Shown here one piece after another: positions 17,328-27,310 of a stretch of 64,000 nt of DNA (positions are counted from its first letter, which is position 1; every line of letters starts with the position of its first letter). A program made the translations under genes and the position numbers. Source of the stretch: a virus. The DNA is taken from the IMG/VR virus record IMGVR_UViG_3300037247_001118, positions 1 through 64,000 of that record. One strand, given 5' to 3'. A model generated the notes under the pieces. It was given only the letters and a program-made list of their open reading frames with translations. It searched no databases and was not told the origin of the DNA.

Positions 17328-17505
17328 GTTCGAGGAGCGCGAGGCAGCTACCGCAGGGAGGTACACGTGGACAGATTGGCAGCAGCTCCCCTACGCGGAG
17401 CGTGTGGATGGAGTCGCTCACTACCGACTCCATCTCTTGATATCTCTACACCGGCAGGACGCATCCGACCGGCACACGGCACAGAGGCAGAAGAGGCATA
17501 AGTAG
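17230..17505 (+). CDS. Tail assembly chaperone extension (gpT-like), read by likely +1 frameshift
   Basis: The +1 frame relative to the upstream chaperone is open from 17158 to its stop at 17503. From 17227 onward it has strong third-position GC. The product after the shift would begin GIERNGRPITELGF and end with YTWTDWQQLPYAERVDG and VAHYRLHLLISLHRQDA, the W...ER...AHYRLH..I..H pattern common in second chaperone frames of siphoviruses. A fusion made at TTT (17226-17228) would be 274 residues. A GTG at 17278 could be an independent start, but no ribosome site is evident there. The tape measure starts right after its stop. Confidence 0.65.
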   Translation, partial: GIERNGRPITELGFRTVATGLTIPSQVPGLVPEFEEREAATAGRYTWTDWQQLPYAERVDGVAHYRLHLLISLHRQDASDRHTAQRQKRHK

Positions 17506-20148
17506 ATGGCCCTAGAAGACGTTGGGGTACGCGCGGTCGTTCAGGGGATCGGCCCCTACGAGCGCAATGCCAAGAAGGTCCAGAAGGCGCAGCAGCGCAT
17601 GGGCGATAGTGCTGTCAAGGCAGCTAAGCAGTCGGGCTTCCTGAGCAAGGCGCTCGGCCAGGTCGCCTCCACTGCCGGCGGTTTCCTTGTCGCCCGTGGG
17701 GTGATGGCTATCCCACAGATACTTGGTGGCATCCTGAGTACGTCACGCGACCTTGAGCTCCAGATGAAGAAGGCGAACATCGTCTTCGGCGACCAGATCG
17801 ATATCGTCAAGGAGTGGGCGAAGACGAACGCGAAGGCGATGGGCCTCTCCGCGTCCGCGGCTACGAACCTCGCAGCGCGCTTCGGTGACATCCTCATTCC
17901 GATGGGGTTCGCTCGGGATGTTGCGGCCGAGATGTCCACAGAGGTTGTGGGCCTGGCCGGCGCCCTGTCCGAGTGGTCTGGTGGCCAGCGGTCGGCAGCC
18001 GAGGTGGCGGACACCCTTGCTAAGGCGATGACCGGAGAGCGTGAGGCGCTGAAGGGTCTGGGAGTCGTCATCACCGAGGCAGATGTCACTGCCAAGCTAG
18101 CGGCTCGTGGCTTCACCGACCTTGCCGGCGCTCAGCTTCAGCAGGCTCGGGCCACGGTCACACAGGAGCTCATCTTCGAGAAGTCCACAGACGCACAGGC
18201 AGCCTACGCCGACGGCGCCGGCACTGCCGCGAGGAAGCAGGCAGAGTTGTCTGCTGCGATGGCGGAGGCGAAGGAGACCATCTCTCTAGCTCTGACCCCA
18301 GCTCTCTTGGCAGTGACGGGTGTGGTAGCTGAGAAACTCGTACCCGGCCTACTCATGGCTGCTGCCGGCATCGGGAAGTTCATTGATGCTGCTGGTGCGA
18401 TGGCTGATCGTGTGAAGGAGAATAAGGATCTCCTCGTAACGTTCGCCGTCGTCTCCCTCGCCGCAGTGTTGATTCCCACTATCGTTAGGGCCGTCACGGC
18501 TCTATGGCAGTTGCATGAAGTTTTCCAGGCGTTGGCGATCGCACGAAACATATCGATCTTCGAGGCTGCTATCCGCAGCTTGACCTTGCCTACCATCGGT
18601 CTGCCAATGCTCGCCATCGGTGCGGTGGCCGCGGGGCTCGCCATCTTCGGGCTCGCTCGCCATTTCCTCCGTGGTAAGAGCGCTGCCGACGAGTTCAAAC
18701 AGGCTCAGTCCGAGCTACAAGAGACACTCGCCGAAACGGCACGTATTGCGCGGTTCGCAGGAATGGATGAGGGTGCTCGTACGGTGGCGGCATTAAGTGC
18801 AGAGTTCCTGGATCTTGAGACCTCGGTGCAGACGGCGAATGATCACATCCGCGAGAATAAAGCGAGAGTCGTTGCTGCCTTCCAGACATACGGCCCTATG
18901 AGTGATGAGGTCCGAAACGCAGCGGAGGCAGTTGCTAAGTGGCGGGGGCAGCTAGAGGACCTTGAGCCTAAGATGGCGGCAGTGAGTGCGGAGGCGAAGA
19001 CGCTGGGGGCCGACACGGAGGATGTGCGGTTGGCTGCTGAGGCCTTGGGCGTGCCAATCGAGGACTTGGTGGGCCTGTTCCCAGCGTTAGGGCTTGCGGC
19101 TGCCGAAGCCAACCAGGATGTTGGCGAGTTCGCAGACGAGGCCGCGACGGATCTTACAGAGGAAGCTAAGAATCTCGGCGACGCGCTGGGAGGCGTCGTA
19201 GATGCGCTCAGCGGAATCCGCTCCGAAATCTCCAAGTTGCTGGGTGTGGAGACGAAGGAGGAGGCTGCGCTGCGCCTCCAGATCAGCTCCCGTGAATTGA
19301 CCATCGCCAAGGCCAAGGAGTGGGTGCGTGTAATAGGCCGTGAGCTGACACCTGCTGAGGAGAAAAGTCTCGAAGTGGTTGGTCTGGAGATCGATGCTCT
19401 GAAGGAGCAGCTAGACCTTATCGGGCTGACGAAGGACGTCACCGAAGACTATGCGGTGGTGATGAATAGTGACTTGCAGCCAGCTCTGGAGGATATCCTT
19501 GATGTAACAGGGGACGTTGCGAAGGGGCTCCAGGATGAGGTTGTCCAGAGTGATATTGCGGCGATTCGTGCTGCTGTTCTGCGAGACGCCGTTGACAAGC
19601 TGAGGGAGGAAGGATTCAATGAGGCGGCTAAGGATTTGGAGGATGGGCTCCTCGCTGATCTCGAAACGCTTGCGGGCATCGATATTGAGACGGAGGTAAA
19701 TGTAGACACAGATAGGGCGAAGCAGATGGTACGCGAGTTTCTGCTTCTGGCTGGAGAAATACCTGATGCCCTCGATGTAGCACTTGTGCTAGCGACGGGA
19801 GAGGCTGAGCGAGAATTGCGGAACTTTGCCCGCCAGAGAGACACACTCTTGCGGCAGCAGGGGGGGTCGGAGGCTGTCACCTCATACCAGTCTGGAGGCA
19901 TCGTCCCGGGCCCCGTCGGCCAGCCTACGCTGGCACTTGTGCACGGCGGCGAGCGCGTGACGCCTGCTGCCAGTGCCGGCGGTGGGCAGTCCATCGCCGT
20001 GACAGTGAACGCGCCAGTCTCCATGCAGGATCAGATGGACTGGTCATCGGTGCGGCGAGCAGTCCACCAGGAAGTCGATGACGCGCTTGACCAGGCACGG
20101 AGCCAGGCGCTCCGGTCGGGGGCGCCTCTGAAATCGGAGATTGGATAA
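17506..20148 (+). CDS. Tail tape measure protein
   Basis: An 880-residue protein starting immediately after the chaperone stop. The N-terminus is a coiled region (ERNAKKVQKAQQRMGDSAVKAAK), followed by the phage tail tape-measure signature region around MKKANIVFGDQID and MAKAMTGEREALKGLGV. Hydrophobic segments lie near 260-380 (LLVTFAVVSLAAVLIPTIV, LPMLAIGAVAAGLAIFGLA), and long helices fill 400-800. The end has TSYQSGGIVPGP and LVHGGERVTP, the usual C-terminal motif of tape measures. It sets tail length. At about 0.15 nm per residue it would suggest a tail near 130 nm, an estimate from the known rule only. Confidence 0.9.
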   Translation: MALEDVGVRAVVQGIGPYERNAKKVQKAQQRMGDSAVKAAKQSGFLSKALGQVASTAGGFLVARGVMAIPQILGGILSTSRDLELQMKKANIVFGDQIDIVKEWAKTNAKAMGLSASAATNLAARFGDILIPMGFARDVAAEMSTEVVGLAGALSEWSGGQRSAAEVADTLAKAMTGEREALKGLGVVITEADVTAKLAARGFTDLAGAQLQQARATVTQELIFEKSTDAQAAYADGAGTAARKQAELSAAMAEAKETISLALTPALLAVTGVVAEKLVPGLLMAAAGIGKFIDAAGAMADRVKENKDLLVTFAVVSLAAVLIPTIVRAVTALWQLHEVFQALAIARNISIFEAAIRSLTLPTIGLPMLAIGAVAAGLAIFGLARHFLRGKSAADEFKQAQSELQETLAETARIARFAGMDEGARTVAALSAEFLDLETSVQTANDHIRENKARVVAAFQTYGPMSDEVRNAAEAVAKWRGQLEDLEPKMAAVSAEAKTLGADTEDVRLAAEALGVPIEDLVGLFPALGLAAAEANQDVGEFADEAATDLTEEAKNLGDALGGVVDALSGIRSEISKLLGVETKEEAALRLQISSRELTIAKAKEWVRVIGRELTPAEEKSLEVVGLEIDALKEQLDLIGLTKDVTEDYAVVMNSDLQPALEDILDVTGDVAKGLQDEVVQSDIAAIRAAVLRDAVDKLREEGFNEAAKDLEDGLLADLETLAGIDIETEVNVDTDRAKQMVREFLLLAGEIPDALDVALVLATGEAERELRNFARQRDTLLRQQGGSEAVTSYQSGGIVPGPVGQPTLALVHGGERVTPAASAGGGQSIAVTVNAPVSMQDQMDWSSVRRAVHQEVDDALDQARSQALRSGAPLKSEIG

Positions 20149-20528
20149 TGGCCTACCCCTGGCCCGGCTTTAGTTCGATCCTGTTCTCCCGCGAGGAGAT
20201 CCCGATCTTCGGCACCGATATGGGCTGGCAGCGCTTGCCCAGCATCGACCGCGCGCGCCCGCTCGGCTCGGCTACCGACAGCATCGTGACTACCGCGGCT
20301 GGCTCTGCCACCCGGGCGTTTGAGCTCTACCTCAGCCCCACACGGTTGGCCGCGTTGGAGGCTCTGGTCAATACGACAGCAACATTCACCGACTGGGAGC
20401 GCCCTACGCCCGATAGCCGCTCGGCGTTCCTGCGGGCCCTGCTCAACCTAGAGCGGCTCGCTGTGAAGTGCCACGACGGCGTGACGCGACAGCGCTTCCG
20501 CGTTCGTGTAGAGCTAATTAGTCAGTAG
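20148..20528 (+). CDS. Small tail protein (distal tail region)
   Basis: A 126-residue protein whose ATG overlaps the tape measure stop (TAATG). It lies where distal tail or tail-tip adaptor genes occur. Features include RAFELYLSPTRLAALEALVNT and a basic end (RQRFRVRVELISQ) with beta character. No decisive motif. The next gene is the large hub, so a Dit-like or adaptor role is likely on position. Confidence 0.66.
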   Translation: MAYPWPGFSSILFSREEIPIFGTDMGWQRLPSIDRARPLGSATDSIVTTAAGSATRAFELYLSPTRLAALEALVNTTATFTDWERPTPDSRSAFLRALLNLERLAVKCHDGVTRQRFRVRVELISQ

Positions 20529-20532
20529 CCCC

Positions 20533-23500
20533 ATGCCTACTCTCTCTGACATCTACGAAGAGAACGATACGCGCCGCGTGGCGCACCGCGTAGTCATTGC
20601 TGGCGTCGAGGAGCTGCCCGGCGTCCAGGAGCTCGACATCCAGTTCGCGCCGGCCAAGGTGCCGACGGCGACCGTGCGGATCGCACACCCGACTCCGGCC
20701 TCAGCCGTCTTCTTCTCAGACATCTACATCGACCTTGGATTCGATGGCATTGCCCCGCGCGCCTTCACAGGGAAGATCTGGAATGTGCGCAACGACGCCG
20801 GCGGCACCGTCCTCAAGTGCGTAGGCAAGTCCTGGCCGCTCGACACCGACTACCGCAAGGTTGTCGTCACACTGGACAGCACGACCTCCGCAGCGGCCGT
20901 GGCCGCCCTTCTGAACGAGCTCGGCATCACCGACTACAATATTGACATCACGGCATGGACTATCGCCACTATCGATCCGGTGACGTTGAAGTTCAGCACC
21001 TACGGCGAGGCCATCATGCATATCGTAGAGGTCGGTGGTGGCAAGTGGTGGGAAGCACCGACCGGGACGGTCATGGTAACGGAGTGGGATGAGATTCCTA
21101 GTGCCGACGCCGCTCGGTCCTACTTCTCCATGGAGTTGACAGGTCTGGTGGAGGCATACCCTACAGGGTCAGGTATCAGCGCTGGGCGTCCGCGTATCCG
21201 ACGCGCTCGCCAAATCGAGCAGGTCGAGGACGTGAAGAACCGCGTCTTCGTCCGCGGCGCGGCTATCACCACTGTTGACGGTGATGGGGTGGAAAACACA
21301 GCGGATATCGAGGTCTCGGCATCAGCTCCCAGCGAGTGGGTTCTACACGCCGACGGCAGCCAGTCGTACAACGACCTCCTCTTCGCCAACGAGCTGATCG
21401 AGACGGAGGCGAAGGCAGTAACCGAGGCAGCACGGCTGGTGACCCTCCGCAACCGACTCGGCGTGTTGGGCTCGGTTGTGATCGATGGTGACCCTCGGCT
21501 GAAGCTATCGGAAACGATCCAAGTCGAGGACCCAGCCTACTCCGGCATGAGCGGGAACTGGTTCGTCGAAGCCTACAGTCTGGTACTTACGCCCGCCGCC
21601 TTCGTCGCGGAGCTTGAGCTCCTGGGTGGGGATGAGATCGGGAGTACGGTCAACATCGCGCCGATCCCGCTCTTCGACTACAAGGTCGAGCGCGAGGTCA
21701 TCGGTGACCGCGTGTGGGCCGTCGTGACCTTCAACGCCACAACCAGCCACGACTCGGACGGATCCATTGCAACCTATGCCTGGACAGATAATCAGGCTCC
21801 TCCCCTCGCTACTGGTAGCGACGCGATCTTTTCAATCCGAGTCGATCCTAGCACGCTCTCCGAACCGTGGGACGTGTCGCTCACAGTAACCGACAACGAC
21901 GGAGAATCGGTCACGCTGACTCGAACCGTCGACATCGGCCAAGGCGAGGAGGACGTCTTTATCCCGGTCGTCTATACCGCGTTCGACATCGCGTTCAGTT
22001 GCACGCCAGATGGCGGAGCGACTTGGAATGACCAGGCCTACCCTGCTGGGGGGGTTATCAGCGTCGCTTGCTGGCCGAACGCCATACCGGGACGTGCGTG
22101 CTTCGGGACGGATGATGGCCAGATTTACCTCACCGACGACTTCTGCGAGACCGCGCTGGACCAGCGCCTTGCGGTTTTCGGAAGTGACAATGCCATCGTC
22201 TATATCGTATGGGACTGGAGGGATCCTAACCTCGTATGGGCAGTGACACAAGGGGGGCGCCTGTACCTCTCCCAAGACAGCGGCACTACCTGGAACCTCT
22301 ATACAAACCTACGCGAGCGGCTTGACATCCCCGGCCTGCGCGTCAATCACATGGGGCTCCCCGGAGAGGGAGGCGTGTGGGTCTATGGAGGGAACGGCGC
22401 GGGCATCCCGGTCATAGCCTTCCTACGCAACGTAGGGGGGCAGGAGTGGGGATTGGTGGCGCTCGGAGGTGACCTACTCGAAGACGTGATCGGAACGCTG
22501 ACTGCCGATCTCCACATCGCAGACGCGGCCGACCGCGGGAGCGGCTTGGCGATCATCCTCAACAGTGCCACTTTTACACCGTCGGTCTACTTCAACGACG
22601 ACCCGCACGGTGATGGCTCCCACTGGACTCGGGCCACGGGGCTGCCGGCCAAGAGTCAGGGAGTCTGGATCGACTACGACTTGCAGGATGACCGCTTCGC
22701 TTTCCAGTACAAGGACCGCGTAGTCTACTTGGGTGATGTGAACTTCGGCGTCGACCCAGCTGTGATGGCCGCATCCGCCGCAGCGGGCACGCTTGACGCT
22801 GGCGACGAACCCAATCATGGGATGGCGCTGACGACCGCATTCGGCAACCCGTTCAGCGGCGCATACCTCGTCTCAGGCGAGGGTGCGGTCGACGGGACTC
22901 TCTACAAGACATGGGATCGCTTCACCACGGTCGCCAAGCTCCGACCGGCGACTGGCTTCCCTGTATCGCCAGCGGGCAGTAACGCGAAGATGAGCGCCAT
23001 CGGTCGGCGTGTGCTTCTAGCCGACGTAGATGAGCGGGTTCTGGCGATTGCGTCCGACGGCGGCACACCAAAGGAGACAGCACTCCTCAGTGCTGACGGC
23101 ACCTGGACCGCTCCCGATGTGGTCGGGGCCGGGCTGGGTATTGCGCCGAGAATCTACCCTATGACCGACCAGCTCTGGTTCGCGGTCAACGGGACAGGGA
23201 GCGCTCAGCAGGCTTCGGGTCCGGGTAGGCGCACAGAGGATGGAGGCGATACGTGGGGGGCCACTCCCGATCCTCGCCCTGCCGGAAACGGCGTGGTAGC
23301 CTTCGCACGTGATGCAGGCGGGCGTGTCTGGTGTGTAGTATTCCACTCGACGATTGACAACGCGTACGTCTACTGGAGCAGCGACGACGGAGACAACTGG
23401 AATCTATCGCGGACGATCAGTAATGGGCTGGTCGACGCTGTGTGGAAGATTCTGCCCCATCCTTCCAATCAGAATACGCTAGCCGTCATTAGCTACAGCA

Positions 23501-24129
23501 CTGTCTCCAGCAAGGGATCAATCGACTACACACTTGACCGAGGAACTAGCTGGAATGTCAACAACAGTATCGAACTCTACCGGTGGGCTGCGAGTACCCA
23601 GCTATACTACGATGCCGTGCTGCTCAGCAACAACCGCATCGTCGCCATCGGCCCGCTCGCCGCGAGTGGTGGCTCCCCCCTCTGGCGGGCGATTTACAGC
23701 GACGATTGGGGGGCCAACTGGTCAGTAGCATTCTCGGTAGCCGGCGCCAACGTACGCTTCAGCAACCTCTTCGCCAACTCGGGAGGCACGCGGCTTGGCT
23801 TCGTTTACGTCGAGGATCGCACAGCGTCCCCAGGTGATTGGCACCTCGCACTTTCGACCAACGGAGGAAACTCATTCACCGTAACTGCTCTGGCTGCGGA
23901 ATTGGAAACGCTCTGGACAACGGATGTTGACAACGACGGCTTCTTGTCAACCATGTCGCCCGAGCGCGATGCAATCTATTGCATTCTTCGCAAGACCAAT
24001 ACCCCCAAAGCCTTCAGGCTTACACCCATCAGCGCGGCCGGAGTGTGGGCGGACATCACCAGCGATCTGGATGCTGCTCTGGACTACAATATCAAGGGCA
24101 TGGCGGTCATCCCACGGGTGGGTGCCTAA
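20533..24129 (+). CDS. Large tail tip protein: hub domain, PKD domain, Asp-box beta-propeller
   Basis: A 1198-residue protein. Residues 1-385 look like a baseplate hub (gpD/XkdQ style): beta-rich with FTGKIWNVRND, LKLSETIQVEDPAYSG and GNWFVEAYSLVLTPAAFVAELEL. Residues about 390-470 form a PKD-like fold (ATTSHDSDGSIATYAW, WDVSLTVTDNDGESVT). From about 475 to the end are repeated blades with Asp-box motifs: SQDSGTTW, TEDGGDTW, SSDDGDNW, TLDRGTSW, SDDWGANW, STNGGNSF. Such repeats occur in sialidases and in sugar-binding propellers. It is the best candidate for receptor contact or surface-glycan binding. I see no complete sialidase active site. The stop overlaps the next ATG. Confidence 0.8.
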   Translation: MPTLSDIYEENDTRRVAHRVVIAGVEELPGVQELDIQFAPAKVPTATVRIAHPTPASAVFFSDIYIDLGFDGIAPRAFTGKIWNVRNDAGGTVLKCVGKSWPLDTDYRKVVVTLDSTTSAAAVAALLNELGITDYNIDITAWTIATIDPVTLKFSTYGEAIMHIVEVGGGKWWEAPTGTVMVTEWDEIPSADAARSYFSMELTGLVEAYPTGSGISAGRPRIRRARQIEQVEDVKNRVFVRGAAITTVDGDGVENTADIEVSASAPSEWVLHADGSQSYNDLLFANELIETEAKAVTEAARLVTLRNRLGVLGSVVIDGDPRLKLSETIQVEDPAYSGMSGNWFVEAYSLVLTPAAFVAELELLGGDEIGSTVNIAPIPLFDYKVEREVIGDRVWAVVTFNATTSHDSDGSIATYAWTDNQAPPLATGSDAIFSIRVDPSTLSEPWDVSLTVTDNDGESVTLTRTVDIGQGEEDVFIPVVYTAFDIAFSCTPDGGATWNDQAYPAGGVISVACWPNAIPGRACFGTDDGQIYLTDDFCETALDQRLAVFGSDNAIVYIVWDWRDPNLVWAVTQGGRLYLSQDSGTTWNLYTNLRERLDIPGLRVNHMGLPGEGGVWVYGGNGAGIPVIAFLRNVGGQEWGLVALGGDLLEDVIGTLTADLHIADAADRGSGLAIILNSATFTPSVYFNDDPHGDGSHWTRATGLPAKSQGVWIDYDLQDDRFAFQYKDRVVYLGDVNFGVDPAVMAASAAAGTLDAGDEPNHGMALTTAFGNPFSGAYLVSGEGAVDGTLYKTWDRFTTVAKLRPATGFPVSPAGSNAKMSAIGRRVLLADVDERVLAIASDGGTPKETALLSADGTWTAPDVVGAGLGIAPRIYPMTDQLWFAVNGTGSAQQASGPGRRTEDGGDTWGATPDPRPAGNGVVAFARDAGGRVWCVVFHSTIDNAYVYWSSDDGDNWNLSRTISNGLVDAVWKILPHPSNQNTLAVISYSTVSSKGSIDYTLDRGTSWNVNNSIELYRWAASTQLYYDAVLLSNNRIVAIGPLAASGGSPLWRAIYSDDWGANWSVAFSVAGANVRFSNLFANSGGTRLGFVYVEDRTASPGDWHLALSTNGGNSFTVTALAAELETLWTTDVDNDGFLSTMSPERDAIYCILRKTNTPKAFRLTPISAAGVWADITSDLDAALDYNIKGMAVIPRVGA

Positions 24130-25793
24130 TGTCGGAAATCCAACGAATCCGCGACGACGTCCTTGAACTGGATCGACAGATCCGCCGGCTGCGTGCTCAG
24201 CAGCAGCAGCGCGGAGCTGGGGACTTCGTTCGTGCTAACGCGATTGTCGGCGTTCTCCCGTCGGCCAACGTCCCAGCGCACGGCAGCATCGGCCTGTGGA
24301 CAAACCAGTCCGGCGGCGCGTTGGGCATTGGTGCCGTGGTCGTCCAGAACGGCGATCGCCAATTTGGCACGACCACCACCGCAGATGATCTAGATGTAAT
24401 AGGTGTGCTAACTGAGGCCGTTGCCGATACCGCAGAGGGCCGCCTTCGCCATCAGGGCTATCACCCCAGTGTCATCGTAGAGGGAGCAGTCGTCGCCGGC
24501 CAATTCCTGCGAACGAGCACGACGGCTGGTGCGGCCGAGGATGCAGGCGCGACGCCCACCTCCGGCGCCTTCGGCATGGCGCTCACTACCTTTGCAGGTC
24601 CGGGTGCCGGAACCGTTGCTGCTTACCTGTTCGGCGCGGTCATGGGGGGAGGAGGTCCCTCCCAGGACTTAGACTTTTTCAACGGCACGTTTGTGGAGAC
24701 GCTTGATGCGGATGTGAGCGAGGCCGCCGGCGTAGTCACTCTCTCTCTCCAACAGGAGGGAGGTGGCGATCTCACCATGCGGTTCAGTGACGGGCTGACT
24801 GTTCTCTCCACACCGGTGACAATCGCCCTGACCGTAGGCGACGATGACTCACCCCAGACAAATTACATATACATCCCGATAGCTACGAAAGTACTCACCA
24901 AGTCCACAACTCAGTGGCCCGCGACCGAGCATATCAAGGTCGGCTACTACCTCGTCCCCTCGGCAGCCTTCGTAGCCGCCAACGGGTGCTACATCCAGCA
25001 GCAGTGGAACGATCACCGGATGGGGACCGACAATATGGGCCACCTGGCCCACATGGCCGCACGTCAACGCCTAACGCCAGCGCGGTACTTCGATGGCATC
25101 GACCCTAACGGTACGACGAGCTACCTGACCATCGTAGGTGCCACTGTCGATTACAAGGCCACCTCAGGCGTGATCTTCCAGATGCACGATCATGCTTCCC
25201 CGGCCGTTGACACCTCTGCCGGAGACAAGGTGCTCGTCGTCAATTGGAGCGGCGATGCGTTCCACGACATCACGAACCTATTCGATATCATACGCGACTC
25301 CGGCGGGAACCTGATCGGCAACAACAAGTGGTTCAACCTCGTCATCTGGGGGGTGGCGAACAAGTCCGGCACGTACGAGCCCACGATGATCAACCTTCCG
25401 GGCGGCTTCTACAACACTCAGGCTAGCGCGGAGCAGGACATCTCAGGCTTCGACAACTTCGACCTGCCCCGTGAGTTCGACCTCGAATCCTCAACGGCGT
25501 TCCTCATTGCTAGGCTGACCATCCAGAAACAGGCGGGCACTTGGGCCTTTGGCTCAGTTGTGGACCTGCGAAGAGGAGACCTCCTGGGAGCCAGGGGCGG
25601 CGCTTCCTCGTCTGAGACAGAGTTTCCCGATAACACGTTCAACATCTTCGATGCGACGGACAACACCAAGGTAATCGACTTCCAGGCCGACCAGATCGCG
25701 ACGGGCACAACACGGACGATTACTATGCCGGATGAAGATGTTGCGCTCGTAGCCCATCCCTCAGACAGGACCTTTGTGATTGCAATGTCATGA
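24129..25793 (+). CDS. Tail fibre/tail tip protein
   Basis: A 554-residue protein starting at TAATG. Residues 1-28 are a charged coiled coil (IQRIRDDVLELDRQIRRLRAQQQQR), likely a trimerisation or docking segment. Residues 35-175 are Gly/Ala/Thr-rich with VIVEGAVVAGQFLRTS, similar to capsid or fibre decoration folds. The central part is beta-rich (YIYIPIATKVL, GYYLVPSAAFVAANGCY), and the C-terminal 70 residues end DRTFVIAMS. No enzyme site seen. Position after the hub and before a collagen-like fibre supports a fibre component. Confidence 0.65.
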   Translation: MSEIQRIRDDVLELDRQIRRLRAQQQQRGAGDFVRANAIVGVLPSANVPAHGSIGLWTNQSGGALGIGAVVVQNGDRQFGTTTTADDLDVIGVLTEAVADTAEGRLRHQGYHPSVIVEGAVVAGQFLRTSTTAGAAEDAGATPTSGAFGMALTTFAGPGAGTVAAYLFGAVMGGGGPSQDLDFFNGTFVETLDADVSEAAGVVTLSLQQEGGGDLTMRFSDGLTVLSTPVTIALTVGDDDSPQTNYIYIPIATKVLTKSTTQWPATEHIKVGYYLVPSAAFVAANGCYIQQQWNDHRMGTDNMGHLAHMAARQRLTPARYFDGIDPNGTTSYLTIVGATVDYKATSGVIFQMHDHASPAVDTSAGDKVLVVNWSGDAFHDITNLFDIIRDSGGNLIGNNKWFNLVIWGVANKSGTYEPTMINLPGGFYNTQASAEQDISGFDNFDLPREFDLESSTAFLIARLTIQKQAGTWAFGSVVDLRRGDLLGARGGASSSETEFPDNTFNIFDATDNTKVIDFQADQIATGTTRTITMPDEDVALVAHPSDRTFVIAMS

Positions 25794-26113
25794 CAGATGC
25801 GTACAAGAAACTCGCCCAGGTAGAACTCGCCCAGGACCCGGCGACGACGACGATCTACACCGTGCCAGGTGCCACTCAGACTATTGTGAAGCACATGACG
25901 GTGGTGAACTCGACTGGTGGGCCCGTAACCTTCAAACTTTGGCGCGATGGAGTGGCTGATGTTAACCTTATCACCGTGGAGGTGATCCTAAAATCTGGTG
26001 CTTTTGGGGAGTGGGATGGTACAATATTTATGGAGGCGGGTGATACGTTGGTCGGCCAGTCGGACACAGCTTCGGCAGTGACCATCACTGTCGACGGGGA
26101 TGAGGTAACATAG
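25790..26113 (+). CDS. Small beta-sandwich fibre-associated protein
   Basis: A 107-residue protein with an ATGA overlap. It is beta-rich throughout: VKHMTVVNSTGGPVTFKLW, NLITVEVILKSGAFGEWDG, SAVTITVDGDEVT. Similar small proteins are common beside phage fibres and may sit on or between them, but no function can be assigned from sequence alone. It directly abuts the collagen-like gene. Confidence 0.6.
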   Translation: MTDAYKKLAQVELAQDPATTTIYTVPGATQTIVKHMTVVNSTGGPVTFKLWRDGVADVNLITVEVILKSGAFGEWDGTIFMEAGDTLVGQSDTASAVTITVDGDEVT

Positions 26114-27310
26114 ATGGCTTGGGAGTTCTACGCCGCTACGAGCGCTACCGGCCCTACCGGCCCCACCGGACCGCAGGGAACGGCAGGAACCTCTGGTACT
26201 GCCGGTACTGGCCCAACAGGCCCAACAGGACCAACAGGCCCTACTGGGCCACAAGGGACGGCGGGCACGTCGGGAACTGCTGGCACTGGGCCAACCGGGC
26301 CAACGGGGCCGACTGGACCAACAGGCTCACAGGGGACGGCAGGGACAGCGGGCACGGGCCCTACCGGTCCCACTGGCCCTACCGGACCTACAGGCCCGCA
26401 GGGTACGGCGGCACAACTGACAGGTCCTACGGGTCCTACGGGTCCTACAGGCCCGACAGGTCCTCAAGGAACGGCCGCGCAGCTAACTGGGCCTACTGGG
26501 CCCACTGGCCCTACGGGCCCGACTGGGGCTCAAGGCACAGCGGCGCAACAAACCGGTCCAACGGGACCAACTGGCCCGACCGGGCCGACTGGCGCCCAGG
26601 GTACGGCAGCACAGCAGACTGGGCCTACCGGCCCGACGGGACCTACGGGAAGCCAGGGAACTCAAGGGACGGCTGGCGCAGCCGGCTCTACGGGCCCTAC
26701 AGGGCCTACCGGGTCGCAGGGAACTCAAGGAACCGCTGGTGCCCAAGGTACGCAAGGAACCGCTGGGGCCACGGGCCCCACAGGCCCCACGGGAAGCCAA
26801 GGTACGGCTGGCACTGTAGGCGCAACCGGTCCTACCGGACCAACAGGGCCTACGGGGCCACAAGGGACTTCCGGGACGGCAGGCACGGGGCCAACAGGTC
26901 CTACCGGACCTACGGGGCCGACAGGATCACAGGGAACAGCAGGCGCGAGCACGCGCAAAATCCTCATCGTCATGGACGGTGGCGGTAGTGTGCTCGAAAC
27001 CGGCACCCGGCCGCCAATCGACATGCCAAACGTGGCACTCACCTTGAAGCGTGGGCGGCTTCTGGCTGACGTGACCGGCAGTATCAAGGTGGACATCTTC
27101 GTTGATAGCTTCGCGAACCATCCGCCCGTCGATGCCGACTCAATCTGCGCCGGCCATGAGCTGGAAATCTCAGGCGCTATCAAGGACGAAGATCAGACGC
27201 TCACAGGATGGGAAACGACGCTGGCGGCGCGTGCCGTCATGCGGGTCAACATAGATAGCGTTTCAACCATCACCCAATGTACAGTGACTCTAGAGGCTGA
27301 CCCCACATGA
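26114..27310 (+). CDS. Collagen-like fibre protein with Gly-Pro-Thr repeats
   Basis: A 398-residue protein. Residues about 12-276 are nearly unbroken Gly-X-Y triplets, mainly GPT with interspersed GTA, GTS, PQG and GAQ blocks, the signature of a collagen-like triple helix. Residues 277-398 form a globular C-terminal domain ([51 protein letters not shown]), perhaps for trimer nucleation or receptor contact. Many synonymous codons are used in the repeats, so the coding is less repetitive than the protein. Threonine-rich GPT repeats in Bacillus BclA are known to carry O-glycans, and the next gene encodes a glycosyltransferase. The stop overlaps that gene's start (ATGA). Confidence 0.88.
   Translation: MAWEFYAATSATGPTGPTGPQGTAGTSGTAGTGPTGPTGPTGPTGPQGTAGTSGTAGTGPTGPTGPTGPTGSQGTAGTAGTGPTGPTGPTGPTGPQGTAAQLTGPTGPTGPTGPTGPQGTAAQLTGPTGPTGPTGPTGAQGTAAQQTGPTGPTGPTGPTGAQGTAAQQTGPTGPTGPTGSQGTQGTAGAAGSTGPTGPTGSQGTQGTAGAQGTQGTAGATGPTGPTGSQGTAGTVGATGPTGPTGPTGPQGTSGTAGTGPTGPTGPTGPTGSQGTAGASTRKILIVMDGGGSVLETGTRPPIDMPNVALTLKRGRLLADVTGSIKVDIFVDSFANHPPVDADSICAGHELEISGAIKDEDQTLTGWETTLAARAVMRVNIDSVSTITQCTVTLEADPT
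26140..26944 (+). repeat. Collagen-type Gly-X-Y coding repeat
   Basis: Tandem 9-nt triplet-coding units (Gly-Pro-Thr and variants) are grouped in blocks of about 25-35 residues, each ending in a PQG/AQG/SQG break followed by TAGT or TAAQ. The blocks are similar but not identical in DNA, because Pro, Thr and Gly codons vary. This argues for long selection rather than recent expansion, though recombination could still change the number of blocks. Confidence 0.9.

Noticed and set aside
26140-26944. CRISPR-like array
   Set aside because: The repeats are 9-nt codon units in an open frame, without spacers.
26128-27183. Minus-strand frames rich in Val-Gly-Pro opposite the collagen repeat
   Set aside because: They are complements of the Gly-Pro-Thr repeats and have no start or ribosome signal.
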